Source: Methanothrix sp. (GTDB lineage Archaea > Halobacteriota > Methanosarcinia > Methanotrichales > Methanotrichaceae). Taken from it: DNA of 6,035 bases. This document shows positions 1-5,965 of this stretch, in pieces. The translations under genes and the position numbers were made by a program. Numbering within the stretch: the stretch's first letter is position 1; each line of letters starts with the position of its first letter. A model generated the notes under the pieces. That model was not told the DNA's origin and made no database searches. It was given only the letters and a program-made list of their open reading frames with translations. Where the stretch lies: positions 1 to 6,035 of the forward strand of contig PMNG01000170.1 of assembly GCA_003162615.1 (NCBI GenBank), given 5' to 3'.

Positions 1-183
1 GGAATAGTCAATAATGGTGCTAACGCTTCGCTGCCGCTGTGGGAATTTCAGTGTAATTTGATATCCTCCTGTGGGATTTATCCTCTTGGCAGACATGTCA
101 CCGATGGTGCAATTGTCAACCTCGGTGGAGTTAGGAGTGGCGCAACTGCCTCACTTGGTGGGGTTAAGAGTCAGAAACTATAA
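1..183 (+). CDS. C-terminal fragment of an unrecognised repeat-containing protein
   Basis: The frame starting at base 1 is open for 60 codons and ends at TAA 181-183, while the other two plus frames stop within the first dozen bases. The gene starts outside the window. The translation has three copies of a short motif of the form (N/D/S)GA-x-x-x-L at residues 5-11 (NGANASL), 35-41 (DGAIVNL) and 46-52 (SGATASL), and an 11-residue repeat LGGVRS/LGGVKS just before the stop. In-frame repetition of a degenerate peptide is the main argument that this is real coding sequence. Gly, Ala, Asn and Ser are common, as in beta-repeat or surface proteins, but two Cys (18, 24) and the short length prevent a family call. 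It runs towards the kinases. An out-of-frame relic or a chance open frame remains possible. Confidence 0.42.
   Translation, partial: GIVNNGANASLPLWEFQCNLISSCGIYPLGRHVTDGAIVNLGGVRSGATASLGGVKSQKL
121..171 (+). repeat. In-frame 18-bp direct repeat, 33-bp period
   Basis: Bases 121-138 and 154-171 match at 15 of 18 positions, with the copies offset by 33 bases (11 codons). They encode LGGVRS and LGGVKS. Two of the three differences are silent third-position changes and the third gives R/K, which is what selection on protein sequence would leave. This supports the partial coding region it lies in. Confidence 0.5.
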
Positions 184-205
184 TTTCATCGAGTTTACTT
201 TTTGC

Positions 206-478
206 ATGGAACTTGATATACTCAAATCTTTTTGGTAATCTGCTCTAAAGGTGGGCTTACGCACACGTCAGGCGAGGACATGCCCCTCAGAAGCTGAAGC
301 CGCCATTGCTAATGCCAATAGCATGATAGAAGCGCTGAGGGCGACGGCGGAATCCTGAATTGACCGGGTGGTAAAACATAATGGCAGCCAGATGGTATAT
401 GCCTCTGGCTGCAGCGTCAACAGGTTGGCCGAGACAGCACAAAGAAGAACCAAAGGTGTAGTGCATGGTGAAGATTGA
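206..478 (+). pseudogene. Probable decayed small gene, frame interrupted by TAA and TGA
   Basis: One frame from ATG 206 reads in a protein-like way to TGA 476-478 but is broken by TAA 236-238 and TGA 356-358. The middle piece (from GTG 251) ends in a helix-forming Glu/Ala-rich segment (EAEAAIANANSMIEALRA). The last piece (from GTG 368) contains SVNRLAETAQRRTKGVVHGE. Codons in both pieces favour purine at position one, and the final piece overlaps the next small gene by 14 bases, as consecutive operon genes do. Two readings are possible: a single gene of about 90 codons killed by nonsense mutations, or two separate tiny genes (251-358, 35 aa; 368-478, 36 aa) with non-ATG starts and no clear ribosome binding sites. 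Selenocysteine read-through of the TGA is unlikely, since no downstream structure of that type is apparent. No family is recognised. Confidence 0.3.
452..458 (+). promoter_or_regulatory. Ribosome binding site for the 46-aa gene
   Basis: AAAGGTG ends six bases before ATG 465. GGTG pairs with the 3' end of 16S rRNA and is the usual archaeal form. It favours ATG 465 as the start of the small protein, as does the in-frame TAG at 459-461 directly upstream, which excludes an earlier start. Confidence 0.45.
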
Positions 479-605
479 AATCGATAAGGACAAGTTCGAC
501 GAGCGAGTGGAAAGAATGATACATAACGCGATTGATCACGCCTTTGGCCTAAAGCTAAAGCCATCAGATCAGCAGGAACGTAAGCAAATAGATGCGCTGA
601 TATGA
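465..605 (+). CDS. Small charged hypothetical protein, 46 aa
   Basis: The reading runs from ATG 465 to TGA 603-605. The product is very hydrophilic with an acidic/basic mix: it begins MVKIEIDKDKFDERVERMI, continues with an amphipathic helix-like segment (RMIHNAIDHAFGLKLK) and ends in a polar tail (KPSDQQERKQIDALI). There is no signal peptide, membrane segment or Cys. The start is supported by an AAAGGTG ribosome binding site and by the TAG at 459-461. It overlaps the end of the preceding broken reading frame by 14 bases, so both probably belonged to one transcript. The amino-acid make-up is much more protein-like than the Ser/Leu-rich antisense frame through the same bases. The size and character would fit a small DNA-binding, antitoxin-like or element-borne protein, but no family is recognised. 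No second gene of the same operon is convincing downstream. Confidence 0.55.
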   Translation: MVKIEIDKDKFDERVERMIHNAIDHAFGLKLKPSDQQERKQIDALI

Positions 606-649
606 AGCTGGATGAGTGCTTCATGCACGGTATCTCGGCCAGAAAAATC

Positions 650-746
650 GCTATCTATAAGGACATATGTAGATTTTTCTCCAAAACCACGTTTATATTA
701 TATACGTGCTTTTGGAGAATTTCGTGCATATGTTTTCACAGCTATC
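650..746. repeat. 85-bp imperfect palindrome flanked by 6-bp direct repeats (possible MITE)
   Basis: Bases 656-740 form an imperfect palindrome centred exactly on base 698, with 30 of 42 arm positions complementary. The core arms 677-691 and 705-719 (TTCTCCAAAACCACG and CGTGCTTTTGGAGAA) pair at 14 of 15 positions around an A/T-only 13-base loop. Farther out, ACATATG at 663-669 pairs with CATATGT at 727-733 in register. GCTATC occurs directly repeated immediately outside both ends (650-655 and 741-746), equidistant from the centre, which resembles a target-site duplication. No transposase frame lies inside. It may be a miniature inverted-repeat element; a large operator, a cruciform site or an RNA hairpin are alternatives. 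Neither strand has a T-tract directly after the stem, so it is not a standard intrinsic terminator. Confidence 0.6.
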
Positions 747-844
747 GTTTCGTCAACCCGAAGGGGAGATGGGACGTAGCTCACCGGCGCGCCATAATAG
801 GCTTTGAAACAGGCGTTGTATTATCGCTGGGTTCTTCTTCAAAG

Positions 845-3283
845 CTAGTTCAGGCCAAAGGGCAATGTGAAGCACATCGTGCATCCCTTATCAAGCTCCG
901 ACTCTATCCATATCCGTCCGTTGTGAACCTCGATGATCCTCTTGACTAAAGCTAATCCTACTCCTGTTCCCTCGCCCTTACCGTCCACCTTGTAGAACAG
1001 CCCAAAGACCTTCTCGTGCTGGCTAGGATCTATCCCCATACCGTTGTCCCGGACAATGAAAACCGTCTGGTTCTCGTCAAGCCGATAACCAATCTCTATT
1101 CGTGGCCGTGGCTGGTCACCCATGTACCTGATGCTATTATCTATTAGATTCACAAGCACCTCCACAATCCTCATGCGATCGACCTGGACATTCGGCAGAT
1201 CACTTGCCACCGAAACCTCGACCTCTTTCGACCTTAACTTCTCAGCTTCCTGATTCAGGGCTTCCGTCACAATCTCGCCGAAGGGTACATCTACCGGAGG
1301 ATTTGCCACGCGGCCTATTCGAGAAAGATCTAAAATCTCGCCAAGGAGCTGGTCCATCTTGGTCATGGCGCCCTCGATCAACCTCAAGTCCGTCTCAGTC
1401 CTCTTTGCATCACCTTTATCCAGATCTTGCCTCAGAAAACCCACAATACCGCTAGATGAAATGAGTGGAGACCTCAGTTCGTGAGAAACGGTGTAGATGA
1501 ACCGCTCCATCTCCGCATTTCTGGCCTCAAGCTCTGCGGTCCTCTCTTTAACCCTCAGCTCCAATTCATCATGAGCTTTCTTTAGCTCCTCTTCTGCAAT
1601 CCGCTTCTGTTCCTCAGCTCTCTTGTGGTCAGTGACATCCCTGATGGACTCAATAGCTCCATAGACGTTCCCATCATGATCGTAAAGAACCGCAGCACTT
1701 GCTGAGAGATAGGTCTCTCCGCCCTTCATATTGGGCATGTAGGCTTCACCGAATAGTATCCCGTCCCGCCTCTCGAATTGGACATAGCCCTTCTCGACGT
1801 CTTCTTGCGGCATCAGCACGAGATCGATCAGGATCGGTCTTCGAATTCCATAAAATGGTATAGCATATTCGTAATTTCCCTTGCCCATCATGTCTTTCGC
1901 CTTAATGCCCGTCATGGCCTCGATGACTTGGTTCCAGGCGATAACCCGGCCCTGCCGATCGATTACCGTAGTGGCATCGGGCAAGAAATTGATTATATCG
2001 GCCAGAATCCGCTGAGAATTCCTTAGCTCCTCCTCAATCAACTTGCGCTCGGTTATATCGTTGAGCATGGCAAAGGACCCGGCAAAATGGCCCGCTTCAT
2101 CTTTGAGTGCAGTCGCCGAAACCGTAGTCCAGCAAGTGCTTCCATCCTTGCGACGGTGCCTGCGCTCATATTGCGCCCCTACGCCCGATACACGCTTTTC
2201 CATTTTGGCCAGGTGATCAGGGAGATCCTCTTCGAAAATAAAGGCAGTTACCGGTTGACCAATCATCTCCTGTGGTGTATAGCCCAGCATATCAGCTAGC
2301 TTCTGATTCACGAAGGTGTATCGGAATTGGCTATCCATCATCATGATGCCCTCGTTGGCGGTCTCGACTATTCGCCTGTACCGTGCTTCGCTTTCCAGCA
2401 GCGCCTTTTCTGCCCGCTTGTTTGCCGTGATGTCGGTGGCTATTTCCATACGAACAATACGGCTATCCGACCAAAGAATGGCCCTGTCCCGGCACTGGTA
2501 CCAGCGTTCATTCAACGTATTCTGAAATTCCCATACAACGCCATCACTAGGGTTTCCATCCGGCCCAATCAGTTTGTCGTTTGTGCAGAATTCACAGGGA
2601 CCTGACTGGCCTTTCTGTATTGTCCGCCAGCATAACTGTCCCTCGATATCCCCAAAGAGTTTACGGCCATGTTGATTGACGAAAAGCACCTCATAACGTT
2701 CCATGTCGGCAACGTAAACAAGGGCATCAAGTTTGTTGATGACTTCTGTGAATTTTCGGTTAGCGGCAACCAGCGCCTCCTCCGTCCGCTTGCGTTCAGC
2801 AATCTCTTCTGTCAGCAAGATGTTCTTTGCTTCCAGTTCATCCTTGGACTGGCGAAGCTCGTGCTCCATCTGCTTGCGGGCAGTGATATCGATATTAGTC
2901 CCATCAAGATACAGAATAGCGCCATTCGGATCTCGTACTGCGTGAATGTTGATCGATACCCAGATAGATTGGCCATCTTTTGTACGTCCCTCGGCTTCAA
3001 AGTTCTCAACGAGGTCATGTTCGGCAATTAGTCTTCTCAAACGCTCTCGGTCTTCGGAGTGAACATAGAGCTGTGTGCCCAAATCGGTAATGCTCTCAAT
3101 CATCTCCTCAGGTGAGGCAAAACCGAACATCTTGGCCAGGGCAGGATTGGCTTGGAAGAGCCGCCCTTGAATTGACGTCTGAAAGATCCCTCCGGTTGCG
3201 TTTTCGAAGATCGTGCGGTACCTCTCTTCGCTTTTCTTGCGGATCTCCTCTGTCCGCTTGTTCTCCGTGATCTCTTCTGTCAT
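845..3283 (-). CDS. Soluble multi-PAS sensor histidine kinase, 812 aa (kinase 1)
   Basis: This is a cytoplasmic two-component sensor kinase that would autophosphorylate on His and pass phosphate to an unidentified response regulator. Domain order: PAS about 20-137, PAS about 170-290, PAS about 300-415, PAS about 425-553, coiled coil about 555-596, HisKA from about 590, HATPase_c about 695-810. Visible residues are the phospho-acceptor H601 in SHELRSP, N-box N716 (NLIDNSIRY), G1 box D746-x-G748-x-G750, F-box F760/F763 and the G2 box GTGVGLA at 772-778, so catalysis looks intact. The second PAS has C218-x11-C230-x2-C233, possibly a metal, haem or redox site (inference). There is no membrane segment, signal peptide or receiver domain. 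The motif after H601 is ELRS rather than the usual E/D-x-x-T/N. No ribosome binding site precedes ATG 3283; the start sits in an ATGA overlap with a 25-codon ORF bearing a one-base-shifted copy of its linker, so the annotated N-terminus may be a frameshift product. It is the second gene after kinase 2. Confidence 0.93.
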   Translation of the reverse strand: MTEEITENKRTEEIRKKSEERYRTIFENATGGIFQTSIQGRLFQANPALAKMFGFASPEEMIESITDLGTQLYVHSEDRERLRRLIAEHDLVENFEAEGRTKDGQSIWVSINIHAVRDPNGAILYLDGTNIDITARKQMEHELRQSKDELEAKNILLTEEIAERKRTEEALVAANRKFTEVINKLDALVYVADMERYEVLFVNQHGRKLFGDIEGQLCWRTIQKGQSGPCEFCTNDKLIGPDGNPSDGVVWEFQNTLNERWYQCRDRAILWSDSRIVRMEIATDITANKRAEKALLESEARYRRIVETANEGIMMMDSQFRYTFVNQKLADMLGYTPQEMIGQPVTAFIFEEDLPDHLAKMEKRVSGVGAQYERRHRRKDGSTCWTTVSATALKDEAGHFAGSFAMLNDITERKLIEEELRNSQRILADIINFLPDATTVIDRQGRVIAWNQVIEAMTGIKAKDMMGKGNYEYAIPFYGIRRPILIDLVLMPQEDVEKGYVQFERRDGILFGEAYMPNMKGGETYLSASAAVLYDHDGNVYGAIESIRDVTDHKRAEEQKRIAEEELKKAHDELELRVKERTAELEARNAEMERFIYTVSHELRSPLISSSGIVGFLRQDLDKGDAKRTETDLRLIEGAMTKMDQLLGEILDLSRIGRVANPPVDVPFGEIVTEALNQEAEKLRSKEVEVSVASDLPNVQVDRMRIVEVLVNLIDNSIRYMGDQPRPRIEIGYRLDENQTVFIVRDNGMGIDPSQHEKVFGLFYKVDGKGEGTGVGLALVKRIIEVHNGRIWIESELDKGCTMCFTLPFGLN

Positions 3284-3306
3284 AGGACGTTCTTTGCTTC
3301 CAGTTC
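3270..3306 (-). repeat. Linker repeat at the kinase 1 start, copy of 2802-2839
   Basis: Bases 3270-3306 match 2802-2839: 13 identical bases, then 7 versus 8 differing bases, then 17 identical bases. The internal copy encodes the linker ELEAKNILLTEEI between the first two PAS domains of kinase 1. The copy here spans the kinase 1 start codon and is one base shorter, so its two halves are in different frames (ELEAKNVL, then TEEI). Confidence 0.75.
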
Positions 3307-3357
3307 GTCAGTCCGTTTATCTCGCCGTGACGTGCGGTTTGACGATTGCGATTGCAT
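3280..3357 (-). CDS. 25-aa ORF translationally coupled to kinase 1, or its frameshifted N-terminus
   Basis: The ORF runs from ATG 3357-3355 to TGA 3282-3280 and encodes 25 residues ending in TDELEAKNVL. It has a well-placed GAAGGA ribosome binding site five bases upstream, and its TGA overlaps the ATG of kinase 1 as ATGA. The last nine residues match kinase 1's own internal linker (residues 148-156). A single extra base near 3284 would join it to kinase 1 and give a protein of about 837 aa. It is therefore either a genuine leader peptide driving reinitiation at kinase 1, which has no ribosome binding site of its own, or the severed N-terminus. It lies 19 bases after the kinase 2 stop. Confidence 0.4.
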   Translation of the reverse strand: MQSQSSNRTSRRDKRTDELEAKNVL

Positions 3358-3362
3358 GATTA

Positions 3363-3368
3363 TCCTTC
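3363..3368 (-). promoter_or_regulatory. Ribosome binding site GAAGGA for the 25-aa ORF
   Basis: Read on the minus strand, GAAGGA is followed by TAATC and then ATG 3357-3355. The spacing is suitable for ribosome entry, whereas the kinase 1 ATG at 3283 has only a distant GGAAG. This makes initiation upstream, followed by coupling or a frameshift, the better explanation for kinase 1 translation. Confidence 0.4.
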
Positions 3369-3376
3369 GGCTCTTT

Positions 3377-5965
3377 TTATCCAGGTTTAGCCGGTTCCAA
3401 AGTAAAGCATACTGTGCATCCCTTCCCCAGATCAGACTCTATCCAGATCTTTCCTCCGTGGACCTCGATGATCTTTTTGACAATGGCCAGACCAGCTCCG
3501 CTACCTTCGCTCTTTTTGTCCACCTTATAGAACAGCTCGAAGACTTTATCGTGCCGGATGGGCTCGATTCCTATCCCGTTGTCCCGGACAAAGAGAACCA
3601 TATTTTCACAGTCCAGCCGTTTTCCTATCTCTATTCTCGGTTGTGGCTGATCGCCCATGTACTTCACACTATTTTCGAGCAGATTGACCAGGACCTCCAC
3701 AAGCCTTATCCTGTCTACCTGGACGATAGGCAAATCATCTTCAACCGTAACTCTGACATTCTTTGAACTCAACTTTGCTGAAGACTGCGCAAGAGCTTCG
3801 CTGACGATTTCTCCGAAAGGCACATTCTCCGGAGGATTGACAATACGACCTATCCGGGATAGTTCTAAGGTGTCCTGAAGAAGTTTGTCCATTTTCGTAA
3901 TTGCATCGCTGACAATTCGGAAATCTTCATCCACTCGTTTCATGTCGCCTTTCTCTGCATCCTGCTTGAGAAATCCCAGGAAACCGCTCATGCTGATCAG
4001 TGGAGTCCTGAGATCATGAGAGACTGTATAAACGAACCGTTCCATCTCTGCGTTCTTCCTGGCCAGCTCTTCTGTCCTCTCCTTGACCCGATCCTCCAAA
4101 AGGTCTCGATGCTGGCGCAACTCCTCGTCCACACGGGCCATCTGAATGAATCGGGTGATCGTATTGCTCAGGCTGTCAAGTTGGGCATCTTCATCGACGG
4201 TGATATTTTGTTTGCTGAAAAGCGCCAAGACACCCAGGGTATTTTCACCTGGTGGACGTAGTTGGTAGCCGGCAAAAGAGACGAGGCCAATCTCCTTCGC
4301 CCACTCGCGATTGTGAATCCTGGAATCGTTTTGCACGTCGTTGGTAAGGAATTTGTGTTCCTCTCCCGACGCGACGCGCCCGATTTTGTAGCAACCAAAA
4401 GGTACCCGCCTGTGAACCTCACCGTCTGTATGCGTATACCGTCCTGAACTAGCAATGAGTCGAAGGCATCGGTCTCGATAACGGCAGACGTGCGGTCCCT
4501 CAGTCACAGTCGCATGTACGCACCCGACCTCGCAGAGGTCTCCGGGACTGGTGATCCAAATGCGACAGAAATCGGCCCCGAAGATTTCCACTATGCTGTC
4601 GGTGATCTTCTTGAGTTTCAGCTCCAATTTGCCAGGGCTTAGCAGTGTCTGTTGAAGCAGGTTCAACTGCTCCTGGCGTACCAAGGAACGTTCACGGATG
4701 AAATCGGCCTGCTTGCGTTCGGTGATGTCCTGGTTTGCGCCATAAGTCCTAATGGTGCGGCCTTTGTTATCCTTGACGATCCCAAACCGAACAGCAATTA
4801 CGCCCTCTGTTCCGTCCGCGCGAATAATCCGGTGTTCCACTTGGCTGGTAAAATTCGGGTCTGTAGTTGCCAATGCCTTGCTGACCTCTTCGGACACAAT
4901 CGAGGCATCTTCCGCAGGAATAAATTTTCGGGCATAATCCTGAGAGGACATAAACGGCCCGCCTTCCCGTTCAGCGGTCGTGCCGTATAGCGCGTAGAAC
5001 TGGTCGTCGAAAGCAAACATGTCCGTTTCGACATCATATTCCCATCGCACGAGCTTTACCAGATCCATTGCGATCCTCATGCTTGACTGAACCCTCTTAA
5101 GTTCCTCTTCCACCCGCTTGCGGTCGGTGATGTTCCGGATGATAACCAGGTCTGCAGGCTTTTCCTGAAATGCAATCAAGCCTGCATTTAGCTCGGCAAA
5201 GATCTTAGCGCCGTCTCTGCGCTTGAGAATAGTTTCATATATTGGCGTAACGTTATTGTTTGCCATGCGCAGATGGTAGCGTTTGACCACTTTTGGAATT
5301 TCATCGGGATCGATAAAATCAGTAAACGGTCTTCCAACGATCTCCTCAAAGCTCCCACCCCATATTTGCGCTAAAGCTGGATTGGCATATCGAACTGTTC
5401 CTTCCTGTATTATGGTGATGCCGTCATTTGCCCGCTCCACTAGATTGCGATATTTCTCCTCGCTTTCCTTTAAGGCATCCTCCGTCCACTTGCGCTCGGT
5501 GATGTCGCGGATGGATTGTATTGCTCCCACAATAGAACTGCCACTGTCGTAAATGGGACCTGCAATGCCCCAGAGATATGCGCCCTTGCCCTGGTTGAGC
5601 ATGGGTGCAAAGGTCTCTGCAATAAGCTTATCTTCATTTCTTCTAAAGAAATGATATTTCGTTTCAATTTCCTTCATGTCCTGGAGGACGAGATCGATGA
5701 GGATCGGCCGGGGTTCGCCGAAGAACGGCACTGCATAGGCATAACCACTTTTGCCCACCATCTTCCCCTTCAGTATGCCTGTCATATCCTCGATGGCTCG
5801 GTTCCAGGCGATGACCTTTCCTCCTATGTCCACAGCGAATGTGGCATCAGGCAGGAAATCAATGATATCAGCCAATCGTTGCTTTAGTTCTCGCACCGTC
5901 GTTCGTTTGCGCTCAGTGATATCACTGCCCATAATCCTCATTAATAACGGTTTAGGATTATACAT
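3377..5965 (-). CDS. Soluble PAS-PAS-PAS-GAF sensor histidine kinase, 862 aa (kinase 2)
   Basis: This is a cytoplasmic two-component sensor kinase. Domain order: a PAC-tail remnant 1-20 (LLMRIMGSDITERKR), PAS about 28-158, PAS about 170-284, PAS about 295-418, GAF about 435-612, coiled coil about 612-645, HisKA from about 640, HATPase_c about 745-857. Visible residues are H650 in SHDLRTP (which keeps the D-x-x-T phosphatase pattern), N-box N765, G1 box D795-x-G797-x-G799, F809/F812 and the G2 box GSGAGLA 821-827, so it should be active. The GAF domain has six Cys (467, 478, 482, 494, 500, 525), pointing to a possible metal, haem or redox input (inference). There is no membrane segment, signal peptide or receiver domain. 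The start is uncertain: ATG 5965 has no ribosome binding site, and ATG 5932 (residue 12) follows GAGG at a short spacing. An in-frame TAA at 5998-5996 blocks extension. It is upstream of, and paralogous to, kinase 1, probably on one transcript. Confidence 0.93.
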   Translation of the reverse strand: MYNPKPLLMRIMGSDITERKRTTVRELKQRLADIIDFLPDATFAVDIGGKVIAWNRAIEDMTGILKGKMVGKSGYAYAVPFFGEPRPILIDLVLQDMKEIETKYHFFRRNEDKLIAETFAPMLNQGKGAYLWGIAGPIYDSGSSIVGAIQSIRDITERKWTEDALKESEEKYRNLVERANDGITIIQEGTVRYANPALAQIWGGSFEEIVGRPFTDFIDPDEIPKVVKRYHLRMANNNVTPIYETILKRRDGAKIFAELNAGLIAFQEKPADLVIIRNITDRKRVEEELKRVQSSMRIAMDLVKLVRWEYDVETDMFAFDDQFYALYGTTAEREGGPFMSSQDYARKFIPAEDASIVSEEVSKALATTDPNFTSQVEHRIIRADGTEGVIAVRFGIVKDNKGRTIRTYGANQDITERKQADFIRERSLVRQEQLNLLQQTLLSPGKLELKLKKITDSIVEIFGADFCRIWITSPGDLCEVGCVHATVTEGPHVCRYRDRCLRLIASSGRYTHTDGEVHRRVPFGCYKIGRVASGEEHKFLTNDVQNDSRIHNREWAKEIGLVSFAGYQLRPPGENTLGVLALFSKQNITVDEDAQLDSLSNTITRFIQMARVDEELRQHRDLLEDRVKERTEELARKNAEMERFVYTVSHDLRTPLISMSGFLGFLKQDAEKGDMKRVDEDFRIVSDAITKMDKLLQDTLELSRIGRIVNPPENVPFGEIVSEALAQSSAKLSSKNVRVTVEDDLPIVQVDRIRLVEVLVNLLENSVKYMGDQPQPRIEIGKRLDCENMVLFVRDNGIGIEPIRHDKVFELFYKVDKKSEGSGAGLAIVKKIIEVHGGKIWIESDLGKGCTVCFTLEPAKPG

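Noticed and set aside
381..461. 26-codon frame from ATG 381 with a GGTGGT sequence upstream
   Set aside because: The ribosome-binding-like site is good, but the product (MAARWYMPL...) is short and not obviously protein-like, and it ends at TAG 459-461. The overlapping frame ending at 478 reads better. TAG read-through as pyrrolysine into the 46-aa gene cannot be supported.
268..624. Long minus-strand open frame of 118 codons
   Set aside because: Its Ser/Leu/Ala/Arg-rich product has no coherent motif, it lacks a ribosome binding site, and it lies antisense to the plus-strand 46-aa gene and the broken frame, which look more protein-like.
635..658. Peptide ARKIAIY just before the palindrome resembles the start of nitrogenase reductase (MARKIAIYGKGG)
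   Set aside because: Only seven residues match. The P-loop that must follow is absent on either side of the palindrome, even when the putative insertion is removed in silico (that frame stops at TAG 777).
801..845. Inverted repeat GCTTTGAA/TTCAAAGC at the kinase 1 stop, as a terminator
   Set aside because: The 8-bp stem is A/T-rich with a 29-base loop and no T-tract on the minus strand, so it does not support an intrinsic terminator.
602..949. Plus-strand open frame of 115 codons starting in an ATGA overlap with the 46-aa gene
   Set aside because: It runs straight through the palindrome, giving a Cys/Phe-rich segment, and its last third is antisense to the conserved 3' end of kinase 1. The ATGA overlap is noted, but composition argues against a real protein.
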